Shown one piece after another: positions 52,040 through 61,744 of a stretch of DNA of 64,000 bases. Source of the DNA: Pseudomonadota bacterium. GTDB lineage: Bacteria; Pseudomonadota; Gammaproteobacteria; Burkholderiales; Gallionellaceae. The position numbers and the translations under genes are program-made. The stretch covers positions 30,481 to 94,480 of the forward strand of contig JAJXTH010000006.1 of the NCBI GenBank assembly GCA_021783995.1. Direction: 5' to 3'. Position 1 is the first letter of the stretch. Each line of letters starts with the position of its first letter. The notes beneath the pieces are model-generated. The model did no database searches and had not been told where the DNA came from. It was given only the letters and a program-made list of their open reading frames with translations.

Positions 52040-53560
52040 TCAATCAGACGGAAATGCTTCGAAGCGGTTGCTGATGGGGTTGTAGTGCAACAGTTCGCCT
52101 TTCTCCATGTCGAAGTACCATCCGTGCAGCGCCAGTTTTTTGCTGGCAACGCGTTCCAGTATCCACGGAAAAGTCAGGAGGTTGTCCAGCGAAACCAGTA
52201 TCGCCTCCTGTTCGCAGGCTCTCGCCTGTTGATCCTTGGATTTGCCTGGCATTCTTGAGAGAACCCGGTTGCGTGCCTGGCTTGCAACCTTCATCCATCC
52301 GGAAATGAAACTGTGCTTTGGCTCGTCTTCGTCCTTCTGGTCCAGCAGCGATTTTATGCCACCGCAATGCGCATGCCCCAGCACGATGATGTTTTCCACT
52401 TCCAGATTGCGCACGCCATATTCAAGCGCTGCGCTGGTTCCGTGGAATTTTCCGCTGTCCTCGAAGGGAGGGACGAGGTTGGCCACGTTGCGTATGGTGA
52501 AAAGGTCACCCGGGTCGCAGTCGGTCACAATCGCCGGATCCACTCTGGAATCGCAGCACCCGACGACGATCGTCCTGGGAGATTGTCCCTGTTTGATCAA
52601 GCGCTCGAAAAGGTCCTGGTTTTTTTCATAGTTGTTTTTGCGAAACCGCACATAGCCTGAGACCAGCTTGTCGACATGGCTCTGCGTCAGGTATTTCAGC
52701 GCCAGGCGGTATTTTTCCGTGGTTTTTGCAACGACGTTTTCGGGTAATTCGGGGCTGGGGAACTTCTTGTCCCAGCCCGAGCTCTCAAGCCAGTCCCTGA
52801 CGTATTGCTTGTCGAAGCTGGGGGGATTCTTGCCAGGCTCGTACTGATCCGCCGGCCAGAAGCGGGAGGAATCCGGCGTCAATGCCTCATCGATCAGATA
52901 GAGCTTCCCCTGACTATCCTGCCCGAATTCGAACTTGGTGTCGGCGATGATGATGCCCTGGCCGCGGGCATAAGATGCGGCTTCTTTGTATAGCGCAATA
53001 CATGTGTCGCGCACTCTGGCTGCCAGATCCTTGCCAAGCATCTTTTCAGCTTCTTCATAGCTGATGTTTTCGTCGTGAGCGCCGGTTTCCGCCTTGGTTG
53101 AAGGAGTAAACAATGGCTCAGGCAGTTTGTCCGCTTCGCCCAGACCTTCGGGAAGATGAATACCGCAGACACTCCTGCCTGCCTTGTATTCCTTCCAGCC
53201 GGAACCTGCCAGATAGCCGCGCACGATCGCCTCGATAGGTAGCGGCTTTAGCTTTTTGACGACGATTGCACGGCCGGCAACCTGTTCGCTTTCGTTCTCC
53301 TGCACGAGCGATGCTGGGTCAATGCCGGTCAGATGGTTGGGAACAATGTGCTCGAGCCTGGCAAACCAGAAATTTGAAATTTCTGTCAAGATGCAACCCT
53401 TATCCGGAATGGGGGTGGGCATTACAACATCGAATGCGGACAGGCGATCGGTTGTGACGATCAGAAGGAGGTCCTTGTCCACTTCGTAGATGTCGCGCAC
53501 CTTGCCGCGATTGAGCAGTTTCAGACTCTTGATGTCGGACTGGAAGAGTGCATTGTTCAT
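52040..53560 (-). CDS. purC: PurC-carbonic anhydrase fusion: SAICAR synthase + beta-carbonic anhydrase
   Basis: 506 aa in one uninterrupted frame. Residues 1 to about 292 form a complete PurC (SAICAR synthase, CAIR + Asp + ATP): [68 protein letters not shown]. Residues about 293-506 form a complete beta-carbonic anhydrase (CO2/HCO3-). Its N-terminal [11 protein letters not shown] joins right after the PurC end [11 protein letters not shown]. Zinc ligands are Cys335, His396 and Cys399 ([14 protein letters not shown]), with the Asp337-Arg339 dyad. No stop, in-frame ATG/GTG with SD, or frameshift is visible at the junction (about base 52684). It is convergent with mltD and divergent from the 53584 gene. 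Confidence 0.93.
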   Translation of the reverse strand: MNNALFQSDIKSLKLLNRGKVRDIYEVDKDLLLIVTTDRLSAFDVVMPTPIPDKGCILTEISNFWFARLEHIVPNHLTGIDPASLVQENESEQVAGRAIVVKKLKPLPIEAIVRGYLAGSGWKEYKAGRSVCGIHLPEGLGEADKLPEPLFTPSTKAETGAHDENISYEEAEKMLGKDLAARVRDTCIALYKEAASYARGQGIIIADTKFEFGQDSQGKLYLIDEALTPDSSRFWPADQYEPGKNPPSFDKQYVRDWLESSGWDKKFPSPELPENVVAKTTEKYRLALKYLTQSHVDKLVSGYVRFRKNNYEKNQDLFERLIKQGQSPRTIVVGCCDSRVDPAIVTDCDPGDLFTIRNVANLVPPFEDSGKFHGTSAALEYGVRNLEVENIIVLGHAHCGGIKSLLDQKDEDEPKHSFISGWMKVASQARNRVLSRMPGKSKDQQARACEQEAILVSLDNLLTFPWILERVASKKLALHGWYFDMEKGELLHYNPISNRFEAFPSD

Positions 53561-53583
53561 ATTAATTCCCGTAAAATATCGCC

Positions 53584-53985
53584 ATGGAAATCACCTGCTA
53601 CCGTGATCGCGAAATAGCCAGAGAACCCAGAACCCTGCCTGCTGTCACGTACAATCTGGCGCACACTCTTCTCGCAAGGACTGCAAACGGCTGTCTTATT
53701 ATTCCTGTCCGCTCCATGCAATACCTCGCGATTCTGGATGATGAAGAACTCATCTTCCTGGATGGAGAGCGCAAATGCTGGATCAACATCGCATGGCAAA
53801 GATTCAAGCCGCAAAGCCGCAATTCGCTGAGCGATCCGGTTTCCTACGAGTCAGTTTACTACCAGACTGATGCCGCAGCCATCATGCCGCGTCTTCAGAT
53901 CGAATTAACGCTCGCGCTTCAGAAGCTAGAACAGAAAGGAGGCGTGATTGCGCCTGCCCGCGTACTGAAATTTCCTGCTCCCTGA
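53584..53985 (+). CDS. Conserved hypothetical protein
   Basis: 133 aa, cytosolic by lack of signal or membrane helix; family not recognised. Its sequence is ordered-looking, with a central beta-type region ([39 protein letters not shown]) and an amphipathic helix ([15 protein letters not shown]) near the end. It is divergent from purC-CA (23 bp apart) and its stop abuts the end of the cbb operon (53985/53986), leaving no room for a separate terminator. Confidence 0.75.
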   Translation: MEITCYRDREIAREPRTLPAVTYNLAHTLLARTANGCLIIPVRSMQYLAILDDEELIFLDGERKCWINIAWQRFKPQSRNSLSDPVSYESVYYQTDAAAIMPRLQIELTLALQKLEQKGGVIAPARVLKFPAP

Positions 53986-54288
53986 CTATTCGTCGTCGCT
54001 TAACTCCGGATTCCATCCTTCTTTGCGTGCGCTGCTGATGGCTTCCGAGTAGATCCTCGTATGACGCTCTAGCAATTCACCGGTCAGGTGGCTGGGGAGA
54101 TGCGCATAAGGCTCCCAGGCGGCATATACTTCCTCATAGAGGACCTGCATGCGTCCCATGTCCCAGCCGGAACAGGTTTCTGTCTCGGGTAGTATGCCAA
54201 AAACCCAGGCGTCGCGCACCATGCGGCCCAATGGGGTCAGGCCTGCGTGTACATCCTGGTCTAAGCCTATATATGTCTTTTCGTTCAT
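53986..54288 (-). CDS. Conserved cbb-operon protein of unknown function
   Basis: 100 aa, last gene of the cbb operon. It overlaps cbbO by 4 nt. It begins MNEKTYIGLDQDVHAGLTP and has a conserved GRMVRDAWVFGILPETETC segment. Similar short proteins follow cbbO in autotrophic proteobacteria with form IAq RuBisCO. No known domain. A role linked to the CbbQO activase is inferred from position only. Confidence 0.8.
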   Translation of the reverse strand: MNEKTYIGLDQDVHAGLTPLGRMVRDAWVFGILPETETCSGWDMGRMQVLYEEVYAAWEPYAHLPSHLTGELLERHTRIYSEAISSARKEGWNPELSDDE

Positions 54289-56651
54289 CTTGTAAGTCCC
54301 GCATAAAGCAAAGGCAGCTTCTCAGGCAGGCGCTCGACATGGTCAACGACCATGTAGTTCCTCGCACCGAATATCCTTGACACATACTGGTCAGCTCGCG
54401 GGTCGAGTGACATGCAGAATGTATTGACCCCGCTGCGGGAAAGCTCTTCCACTGCTTTTTTCGTATCATAGCGCAAATACTGCGGGTCGCGCACGTCCAC
54501 GTCCGCAGGTTCCCCATCCGTGATCACCAGAAGCAGCTTCTTCGAAGACTTCTGAAGCTTGAGGTAATGCCCGGCATGCCTTATCGCAGCCCCCATGCGC
54601 GTCGAGAGCTGGCCTGTCATCGCTGCGAGGCGTGATTTGGGTTGGTCGTCATAAGGCTGATCGAAATCCTTGTAGCGGAAGTATTCGACGTTGTGTCTGC
54701 CGTCCGAACAGAAACCGTGTATCGCAAAGGGATCCCCGATCTTGTCGATCGCATCGGCCAGGAGCACTGCGGCCTCGCGCTGCAGATCCAGCACGCTGTA
54801 GTCTTTTCCGCTTACCTTTTCGTTGGTCGACTCGGAAAGGTCGAGCAGCACCATCACGGAGATGTCGCGCATCTTGCGCACAGAGCGCATCATGATGCGC
54901 TGATCCGGCTGCTGCACCATGCGTATGTCTATCATCGAGCGGATCGCAGCGTTGATATCCAGCTCGTCACCGTCTTCCAGCTTGCGTATGCGGGTTACAC
55001 CCTGTGGCTGAAGCGCGTCGAGCAGAAATTTCATGCGCTGAATTTCCCGTTTGTACTGCGCGGCAATTTTTTCTATGATCTCCAGATCACCGGTCTTGGG
55101 GCGCTTTTCCTGAACAGTAGCCCAAGTCGGGCGCTCAAGCTGGATCTGGTAATCCCATTCCGAATAGTGGTGCGGTGCGGAAACTGGCTCCTTGCCCTCC
55201 ATTTCGTTGAAGGACTTTCCGCCGCTTTCATCCCCTATGTTTTCATAGGGATAAAGCTCGGTGGATAGCACCCAGATTTCCTGGGCATCGTCGCCTGCAA
55301 GTTCGGTGTCGATCTCGTTGGCCATCTCCATGACGCTGACGTACTTCCTGACCTGCTGGACAGTTTCATAGCCGGCCGAGGCCGCCTTTTCCATGTCGAA
55401 TTCCTCGAATTCCCAGAAATAGCGGTTGTCGTCGAGATAGGGCGCTGTGAGTACGTCGGTGCGCGGATGGAAAGGGATGTGAAGCAGGGATAATTCATGC
55501 GCAAGCGCTACACCGATATCCCAGGAAAACTGGTTTTCCTTCAGGCGATCCTGTCCGGCTGCAAAAAGCTTGCGCGCATTGACGATTACAGGGTGGTCGT
55601 CCTGATAGGTTTCGTCTAGCAGCGCGCGGGCGATGCGGTTCAGATAGTCGCCGATCGAATTGCCCTGCGAAGACTCAATGATGTGCAGGCTGGACCAAAG
55701 CTGCTTTAGGCCAGGAAAGGCATTGATAGCCAAGCGTTCGACTCGCGCGTCCTCAATTGCAGAGATAACTGCCATCTGCAGGGTATTTAGACCTTCTGCA
55801 GAAATCGGCGTCTGAGTGTAAACCACATGCGCAGCGCAGTGCGCCGTAGCGGCTCGATAGAGCTCAAGTCCGGAAATGCGCACCTCCTCAGTGCCCTTCT
55901 TGATGACAAAGTCATCAAAAGCATCCGGGACATGCAGCAGATAATTCTCGATGTAGGGTTTGTAGCCTTCGCGCTTTTCGAAATCTCCCGAAGTCGGACG
56001 CATGAAGAAATCTCGCGCCCATAGTGCACGCAAATACATGTTGATGCGGCGCTGCACGTCCACGAACAGTGTGCCCTTGCGTTCCTGTTGGAGGATTGCA
56101 AGGGATTCCGGCGTTTGCAGTCCGAAATAACGCACCTGTTCCTCATAGTTGGTGCGATGCGCCTGAGCCCCCCAGTTTGCCCAGCGGCGCAGACCGCCCA
56201 GGGTGAGTTGGGAGAATAGCGTCTCCAGATTGTCCAGCATCGGCTTGACGCCGCGGGGTGCGTTGGCCAGGAGCGTGTTGATCAATTGCAGGTATTTGGA
56301 GAATAGCGTCGCATCGCCCAGGCGGTCGGCTGCTGTAGACGCAGTCGCGAGCACCAGTTCGATCACGGTGCCGCTGGTTTTGGACGACATCTTCATCGCG
56401 CTATAGACGAGGTCTGGGATAACATCCTCGCCTAGCGTTCTGGCGATGGCGGGGGCAGTCTCAATGTAGGTGGCAACAAGTTCGCTACCGCGGCCCAGTC
56501 CCTTCAAGGATACTGCACCTTCAAGGTAATTCTGCAGGCCGCGCGGACTGAACACGCGCGCGGCTTCCTGCCAGGCGGATTGCAGAATTTCCCGCGAATT
56601 ATCCGACAGCTCGCCGAGAATTTCCTGATAATCTTCGAGATGGATAGACAT
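54285..56651 (-). CDS. cbbO: RuBisCO activase subunit CbbO
   Basis: 788 aa. A large helical N-terminal region is followed by a C-terminal von Willebrand A domain with MIDAS motif DLSESTNEK (D-x-S-x-S, about residue 605). CbbO is the adaptor that binds RuBisCO and, with CbbQ hexamers, removes inhibitory sugar phosphates from the active site. It is 86 nt after cbbQ. Unusual: the start codon lies inside one of two competing hairpins (see separate entry). Confidence 0.93.
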   Translation of the reverse strand: MSIHLEDYQEILGELSDNSREILQSAWQEAARVFSPRGLQNYLEGAVSLKGLGRGSELVATYIETAPAIARTLGEDVIPDLVYSAMKMSSKTSGTVIELVLATASTAADRLGDATLFSKYLQLINTLLANAPRGVKPMLDNLETLFSQLTLGGLRRWANWGAQAHRTNYEEQVRYFGLQTPESLAILQQERKGTLFVDVQRRINMYLRALWARDFFMRPTSGDFEKREGYKPYIENYLLHVPDAFDDFVIKKGTEEVRISGLELYRAATAHCAAHVVYTQTPISAEGLNTLQMAVISAIEDARVERLAINAFPGLKQLWSSLHIIESSQGNSIGDYLNRIARALLDETYQDDHPVIVNARKLFAAGQDRLKENQFSWDIGVALAHELSLLHIPFHPRTDVLTAPYLDDNRYFWEFEEFDMEKAASAGYETVQQVRKYVSVMEMANEIDTELAGDDAQEIWVLSTELYPYENIGDESGGKSFNEMEGKEPVSAPHHYSEWDYQIQLERPTWATVQEKRPKTGDLEIIEKIAAQYKREIQRMKFLLDALQPQGVTRIRKLEDGDELDINAAIRSMIDIRMVQQPDQRIMMRSVRKMRDISVMVLLDLSESTNEKVSGKDYSVLDLQREAAVLLADAIDKIGDPFAIHGFCSDGRHNVEYFRYKDFDQPYDDQPKSRLAAMTGQLSTRMGAAIRHAGHYLKLQKSSKKLLLVITDGEPADVDVRDPQYLRYDTKKAVEELSRSGVNTFCMSLDPRADQYVSRIFGARNYMVVDHVERLPEKLPLLYAGLTR

Positions 56652-56680
56652 GGCTCAGTTGGAGCCACCGAAGATGGCTC
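56649..56680 (-). promoter_or_regulatory. Mutually exclusive hairpins at the cbbO start
   Basis: On the minus strand GAGCCA (56680-56675), TGGCTC (56667-56662) and GAGCCA (56656-56651) occur in series. The middle element can pair with either neighbour, and pairing with the second covers the cbbO ATG. This could tune CbbO translation. Purely from sequence. Confidence 0.35.
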
Positions 56681-56737
56681 ATTTGCTCCCTAGACCTTGT
56701 TCGTCGCTGCGATCAATTCGACGCAGCATTCTGACAA

Positions 56738-57541
56738 TCAGAAATATGTGCTCACTGCAGCATCCAGCGCATCGCGCATGTCGGGATCGTCCGTGATAGG
56801 GCGCACCAGAGCTACGCGGCAGGCCTTGATCGGATCGACATGATTGGCGATGAGGCTGGCCGCATAGATCAGCATGCGCGTCGAGATTCCCTCATCCAGC
56901 CCATGCCCTTTAAGATTTCGTGCGCGTTCTGCGATGGAAACCAGCTTGCCTGCGACTTCAGCGGTGACGCCAGTTTCATGCGAGACGATCTCCGTTTCGA
57001 TGTCGTGCTCGGGATAGCTGAAGTCCAGCGCGCCAAAACGCTGCTTGGTCGACTGTTTGAGATCCTTCATCAAAGACTGGTATCCCGGATTGTATGAGAT
57101 GACCAACTGGAAATCCGGATGTGCCTTGATCAGCTCGCCCTTCTTTTCGAGTGGCAGAACGCGACGGTTGTCGGTCAACGGGTGTATCACCACCGTGGTA
57201 TCCTGACGAGCCTCGACCACCTCGTCGAGATAGCAGATTGCGCCATAACGTGCGGCCAGAGCGAGGGGGCCATCCTGCCAGCGCGTGCCCTGCGCATCAA
57301 GGAGGAAGCGGCCGACCAGATCAGAAGCCGTCATGTCTTCGTTGCAGGCGACGGTGATCAAAGGCTTGTTGAGCTTCCATGCCATGTGCTCTACAAAACG
57401 TGACTTGCCGCAACCGGTTGGGCCTTTCAGCATCATCGGCATGCGCACGCTGTAAGCAGCCTCATACAACTCCACCTCGTCGGCGACCGGACGGTAATAG
57501 GGTTCCGCTTCGATACGATACTGCTGGATGATGTCGCTCAT
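56738..57541 (-). CDS. cbbQ: RuBisCO activase AAA+ subunit CbbQ
   Basis: 267 aa MoxR-type AAA+ ATPase. Walker A GPTGCGKSRF (about residue 40), Walker B ICYLDEV, sensor region ISYNPGYQ and the C-terminal lid are intact. With CbbO it reactivates form I RuBisCO. SD GGAGACATA lies just before the ATG. The conserved order cbbL-cbbS-cbbQ-cbbO marks a form IAq operon. Confidence 0.96.
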   Translation of the reverse strand: MSDIIQQYRIEAEPYYRPVADEVELYEAAYSVRMPMMLKGPTGCGKSRFVEHMAWKLNKPLITVACNEDMTASDLVGRFLLDAQGTRWQDGPLALAARYGAICYLDEVVEARQDTTVVIHPLTDNRRVLPLEKKGELIKAHPDFQLVISYNPGYQSLMKDLKQSTKQRFGALDFSYPEHDIETEIVSHETGVTAEVAGKLVSIAERARNLKGHGLDEGISTRMLIYAASLIANHVDPIKACRVALVRPITDDPDMRDALDAAVSTYF

Positions 57542-57604
57542 CTATGTCTCCATCTTTCAACACAAGGAAGGAAACGGTCTGCACTCAAACCGCTTTCGTC
57601 CGTA

Positions 57605-57622
57605 CCCCGCCGATAGGCGGGG
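57605..57622 (-). other. Intercistronic hairpin between cbbS and cbbQ
   Basis: CCCCGCC-GATA-GGCGGGG, a perfect 7-bp stem with a four-base loop, 11 nt after the cbbS stop. No U-tract follows, so it is more likely an mRNA 3'-end stabiliser or partial attenuator that raises cbbLS over cbbQO than a full terminator. Confidence 0.65.
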
Positions 57623-57633
57623 AATTGCATTGC

Positions 57634-57990
57634 TTATACCGTTTTGCCGCGGTAGATCACCATCGACGCACCCTGGCTTTGGGCGAAATTGTCATAGCCA
57701 ACCAGACGAACGTGATTGTTCGGGTTTGCCCTGTGGCATGCTTCTGCTTCAGCCAGAACCTTGCTCACGTCGGTCTCGCCGAACATCGGCAGCTTCCACA
57801 TGTACCAGTAGTTGTCCATCAGGTGCTCTGGCTCTGTGTGCTCGATCGCAGGGTTCCAACCCTTGTTGACGATGTACTCGACCTGTTTCTTGATCTGGTC
57901 GGCATTCATTGCCGGCAGATAGGAAAAGGTTTCGAACTTGCGGCTCGAAGGATCGCTCAGCCGACTTTTGTAATCCAACATTTCAGACAT
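57634..57990 (-). CDS. cbbS: RuBisCO small subunit, form IAq
   Basis: 118 aa. The start is ATG 57990 ([11 protein letters not shown]) after SD GGAGAATACA; the track start is an upstream extension. The N-terminus carries the short insertion SDPSSR before [11 protein letters not shown] that marks form IAq small subunits and is absent from carboxysomal IAc subunits. The core ([35 protein letters not shown]) is intact. It is adjacent to cbbL with a hairpin between. Confidence 0.96.
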   Translation of the reverse strand: MSEMLDYKSRLSDPSSRKFETFSYLPAMNADQIKKQVEYIVNKGWNPAIEHTEPEHLMDNYWYMWKLPMFGETDVSKVLAEAEACHRANPNNHVRLVGYDNFAQSQGASMVIYRGKTV

Positions 57991-58014
57991 TGTATTCTCC
58001 AGTTTTGTTTGAGG

Positions 58015-58033
58015 CCCGGCGCATTGCGCCGGG
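58015..58033 (-). other. Intercistronic hairpin between cbbL and cbbS
   Basis: CCCGGCGC-ATT-GCGCCGGG, a perfect 8-bp stem in the 50-nt gap. No U-tract. It probably affects mRNA stability or processing of the cbbL-cbbS message. Confidence 0.6.
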
Positions 58034-58040
58034 AGATTCA

Positions 58041-59462
58041 TCACTTGTGAGCGACGTCCAGCTTGTCGACGGTGTCGAACTCGAACTTGATCTCTTTCCA
58101 TGTTTCCATGGCGATCTTGAGTTCAGGGCTGTTCTTCGCTGCTTCTGTCAACACTGCCTTGCCTTCCTTCTCGATGGCTATGCCGCGGTTGCGCGCTTCA
58201 ACGCAAGCCTCGAGTGCTACACGGTTGGCTGCAGCACCTGCTGCATTGCCCCATGGATGGCCAAGTGTGCCGCCGCCGAACTGCAGAACGGAATCGTCAC
58301 CGAAGATGTTGACCAGAGCGGGCATGTGCCATACGTGGATGCCGCCGGAAGCGACAGGCAATACGCCAGGCATCGAACCCCAATCTTGATCGAACATGAT
58401 GCCGCGGGAACGGTCTTCAGCAGTGAAGGAGTCGCGCATCAGGTCGATCCAGCCCAGGGTCGCGCCGCGATCGCCTTCCAGCTTGCCCACAACGGTACCG
58501 GAATGCAGATGGTCGCCGCCGGAAAGGCGCAGGATCTTGGTCAGCACGCGGAAGTGGATACCGTGGTGCGGATTGCGGTCGATCACAGCGTGCATCGCGC
58601 GGTGGATGTGCAGCAGGATACCGTTATCGCGACACCAGTTTGCAAGCCCCGTGTTGGCGCAGAAGCCGCCGGTGATGTAGTCGTGCATGATGATCGGTGC
58701 GCCAAGCTCTTTCGCATATTCGGCACGCTTGTACATCTCTTCGGGTGTTGGGGCAGTAACGTTCAGATAGTGACCCTTGCGCTCACCGGTTTCGCGTTCT
58801 GCCTTGTGGATCGCTTCCATCACGAAGTCAAAACGCTGCCTCCAGCGCATGAACGGCTGGCTGTTGACGTTCTCATCGTCCTTGGTGAAGTCCAGACCGC
58901 CACGCAAGCACTCGTAAACGGCGCGACCGTAGTTCTTCGCGGACAGGCCAAGCTTTGGCTTGATCGTGCAGCCCAACATCGGGCGGCCATACTTGTTCAT
59001 CATGTCGCGCTCGACCTGGATGCCGTGAGGCGGGCCGCCGCAGGTCTTCACGTAGGCGAGCGGGAAGCGCACGTCTTCGAGACGCAATGCACGGATCGCC
59101 TTGAAGCCGAACACGTTACCGACCAGCGAAGTGAACACGTTGACCACGGAGCCTTCTTCGAAAAGATCGATCGGATAGGCTACAAATGCATAGAAGCAGG
59201 TGTCGTCGCCAGGAACGTCCTCGATCCTGTATGCGCGACCCTTGTAGTAATCGAGGTCGGTCAGAAGGTCTGTCCACACAGTTGTCCAAGTACCTGTTGA
59301 AGATTCTGCTGCAACAGCCGCAGCTGCCTCTTCACGATCCACGCCAGGCTGAGGTGTAATCTTGAAACATGCAAGAATGTCAGAATCCAGCGGTGTGTAT
59401 TCTGGCATCCAGTAAGTTTGCCGGTAATCCTTTACACCGGCGTTGTAGGTCTTGACGGCCAT
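58041..59462 (-). CDS. cbbL: RuBisCO large subunit, form IA
   Basis: 473 aa, Calvin-cycle carboxylase. The active-site carbamylation motif [52 protein letters not shown] (loop 6) and the form I N-terminus [12 protein letters not shown] are present. It is the non-carboxysomal (IAq) set because cbbQO, not csoS2, follows. SD AAAGGAAG precedes ATG 59462. It is divergent from cbbR. Confidence 0.98.
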   Translation of the reverse strand: MAVKTYNAGVKDYRQTYWMPEYTPLDSDILACFKITPQPGVDREEAAAAVAAESSTGTWTTVWTDLLTDLDYYKGRAYRIEDVPGDDTCFYAFVAYPIDLFEEGSVVNVFTSLVGNVFGFKAIRALRLEDVRFPLAYVKTCGGPPHGIQVERDMMNKYGRPMLGCTIKPKLGLSAKNYGRAVYECLRGGLDFTKDDENVNSQPFMRWRQRFDFVMEAIHKAERETGERKGHYLNVTAPTPEEMYKRAEYAKELGAPIIMHDYITGGFCANTGLANWCRDNGILLHIHRAMHAVIDRNPHHGIHFRVLTKILRLSGGDHLHSGTVVGKLEGDRGATLGWIDLMRDSFTAEDRSRGIMFDQDWGSMPGVLPVASGGIHVWHMPALVNIFGDDSVLQFGGGTLGHPWGNAAGAAANRVALEACVEARNRGIAIEKEGKAVLTEAAKNSPELKIAMETWKEIKFEFDTVDKLDVAHK

Positions 59463-59629
59463 AGCAACTTCCTTTTTGTCTGGTTAATCAGATGTCTTCC
59501 TTCATTAGGAGAAGACCTGTAGCCCTTTTGAGCATGTTGTTACTATATACAAAATAAACCATAAGTAATAATTGTATTTTCTTATGCAGATCATTTACCA
59601 TGATCAATGGTTTATTCAGGATGAAAGTC
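59463..59629. promoter_or_regulatory. cbbL/cbbR divergent control region with inverted repeats
   Basis: AT-rich 167 bp. Two inverted repeats are visible: CATAAG-N15-CTTATG (59560-59586), which has LysR-type T-N11-A spacing features, and GATCAT-TTACC-ATGATC (59589-59605), which overlaps the extended 5' end of cbbR. A TATAGT on the minus strand (59542-59547) is a possible cbbL -10. CbbR is the expected binder. Confidence 0.6.
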
Positions 59630-60610
59630 ATGATCAGAAATGCGACACTGCGCCAACTGAAAGTCTTTGAGGCAGTTGCGCGCAACTTAAGCTATACGCG
59701 CGCTGCAGAAGAGCTGCACACCACGCAGCCTACTGTATCCATTCAGCTCAAGCAGTTGACAGACCTCGTGGGGCAGCCGCTTATCGAACAGACAGGGAAG
59801 CGCGTGTCATTAACCTTTGCTGGGGAAGAGTTGCTCAAGGTGTGCCGAGGCATTTTCGATGGGCTTGCCCACTATGAAATGCTGCTTGCCGACATGAGAG
59901 GGGTCAAGGCCGGGAGGTTGAAGCTGTCGGTGATCACGACCGCAAAGTATTTCGTGCCGCGCCTACTCGGTTTATTTTGTCAGCGCTACCCTGGTATAGA
60001 CGTTTTGCTCAATGTCGACAACAGGGAGCATCTTTTGCAGCGCATGGCAGAGAATCAGGACGATATTTATGTATTGGGGCAGCCACCCGAACACTTGGAT
60101 GTGGAGGTAAAGCCCTTTCTTGAAAACCCGATAGTGGTTCTCGCTGCGAGCAGTCATCCACTTGCCGATGTAAAGAATATATCACCCAAGCGTCTGGCCG
60201 AAGAGCAGTTTCTGATGAGAGAGGCTGGCTCTGGTACACGCCTTTCCACCGAGAAATTTTTTGCGGAAAGAGGTCTGAAGCTCAAGGTTCGCATGGAGTT
60301 GGGAAGCAATGAGGCGATCAAGCATGCGGTTGCTGGGGGTCTCGGAATTGCGGTTCTTTCCGCGCACACCTTTGCGCTCGATCGGATTGAAAATGAACTC
60401 GCAGTGCTGGATGTGGAAGGTTTTCCGATACGCCGCCACTGGTATCTGACCTATTCCAAGGAGAGGCCGCTGTCAATTCTTGCACAGACTTTTCTCGAGT
60501 TCCTGCAAAAGGAAAGCCAGGCGTTCAGCGAAAAATACTTGCTTGGCATAAGCGGATTTCCTGATCGCAATAGTCCTTCGAACATTACACACGCGAAGAA
60601 GAAACGGTAA
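59630..60610 (+). CDS. cbbR: LysR-type regulator of the cbb operon
   Basis: 326 aa. ATG 59630 (MIRNATLRQLKVFEAVARN) fits CbbR and follows AGGA at 9-nt spacing; the track start is 30 nt upstream. The N-terminal winged helix (YTRAAEELHTTQPTVSIQLKQL) precedes the effector-binding domain (about 90-300). It activates Calvin-cycle genes in response to metabolites such as RuBP or PEP in characterised species. It is divergent from cbbL. Confidence 0.94.
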   Translation: MIRNATLRQLKVFEAVARNLSYTRAAEELHTTQPTVSIQLKQLTDLVGQPLIEQTGKRVSLTFAGEELLKVCRGIFDGLAHYEMLLADMRGVKAGRLKLSVITTAKYFVPRLLGLFCQRYPGIDVLLNVDNREHLLQRMAENQDDIYVLGQPPEHLDVEVKPFLENPIVVLAASSHPLADVKNISPKRLAEEQFLMREAGSGTRLSTEKFFAERGLKLKVRMELGSNEAIKHAVAGGLGIAVLSAHTFALDRIENELAVLDVEGFPIRRHWYLTYSKERPLSILAQTFLEFLQKESQAFSEKYLLGISGFPDRNSPSNITHAKKKR

Positions 60611-60613
60611 TAC

Positions 60614-61744
60614 TTATTTCTCAGGGCGGAGTTCGCGTTGTATTTTTAGTGCTTCTTCCCGTGCTGCCATTGCGGTCGAAGCAAGGCATGTGTAGTGTCC
60701 CATTTTTCGCCCAGCACGAGGCTCGCGCTTGCCATACAGATGCAGTTTGGCGCGAGGGCTTTTCAGAATCTCTTCCCAATGAGGCTCACCATTCTGCCAA
60801 AGATCACCCAGCAGGTTGACCATCGCAACAGGTGACAATAGCCGTGTATCACCCAGAGGTAATCCGCACATTGCACGCACCTGCTGTTCAAACTGGCTGG
60901 TGACGCAGGAATCGATGGTGTAGTGCCCGCTGTTGTGGGGTCTTGGCGCAATTTCATTGACCAGAAGTTTGCCCTGGCTGATGAAAAATTCGACTGCGAG
61001 CACGCCGACATATTCAAGCTGTATGGCAATCTCACGCGCTATATTCTGCGCTTCTTGGATTAGCTCTGGACTCACGCATGCGGGGACGACAGTGATGTCG
61101 AGCACGCCATTTGCATGCGAATTTTCGCTCACGGGATAGACTGCTATCTCATTGTCGAGGCCGCGCGCAAGTATCACGGATACTTCGGTATCGAGATGCA
61201 CCTGGCCTTCAAGCACACAAGTTTCGCGCTTCATGATGTTCCATGCGGCCAGGGCCTCGCGCAAATCCTTGGCTTTTGTCTGGCCTTTTCCGTCGTAGCC
61301 GAATCGGCTCACCTTGAGGATCGCAGGCGATCTAATCATTTCGAAAGCATTGATCAGGTCATCCTCGCTTTGCACAAAGGCAAATGGCGCGGTTGGAAAC
61401 CCGTGATCGCGCAGAAACGATTTTTCATAAATCCGGTTTTGAGCAGTTGACACCGCCAACGGTCCGGGACTGACGACACAGTGCAGAGCCAACCTCTCGA
61501 GCGTCGATGCCGGTATGTTTTCAAACTCTGTGGTAACAGCAGCGCATTCGCGAACAAGACGATCAAGCGCACATGCATCTTCATATTCTGCAATAAGATG
61601 TTCGTCGGCGATCTCTCCCGCAGGGCTTAGCGGATCCGGGTCGAGTACGATTATCCGATAACCCATGGTCCGTGCAGCAAAGATGAACATGCGGCCCAAC
61701 TGTCCGCCACCCAGCATGCCAAGTGTAGCTCCCGGCAATATCAT
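60614..61744 (-). CDS. purK: N5-carboxyaminoimidazole ribonucleotide synthase
   Basis: 376 aa ATP-grasp enzyme that carboxylates AIR with bicarbonate and ATP. Nucleotide-binding [12 protein letters not shown] is N-terminal; [12 protein letters not shown] and [15 protein letters not shown] are typical. It overlaps purE by 4 nt and lies downstream of the carboxysome mcdAB genes on the same strand. Confidence 0.96.
   Translation of the reverse strand: MILPGATLGMLGGGQLGRMFIFAARTMGYRIIVLDPDPLSPAGEIADEHLIAEYEDACALDRLVRECAAVTTEFENIPASTLERLALHCVVSPGPLAVSTAQNRIYEKSFLRDHGFPTAPFAFVQSEDDLINAFEMIRSPAILKVSRFGYDGKGQTKAKDLREALAAWNIMKRETCVLEGQVHLDTEVSVILARGLDNEIAVYPVSENSHANGVLDITVVPACVSPELIQEAQNIAREIAIQLEYVGVLAVEFFISQGKLLVNEIAPRPHNSGHYTIDSCVTSQFEQQVRAMCGLPLGDTRLLSPVAMVNLLGDLWQNGEPHWEEILKSPRAKLHLYGKREPRAGRKMGHYTCLASTAMAAREEALKIQRELRPEK

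Noticed and set aside
57909-59300. 463-aa plus-strand ORF
   Set aside because: Antisense shadow of cbbL; no family motifs and no SD.
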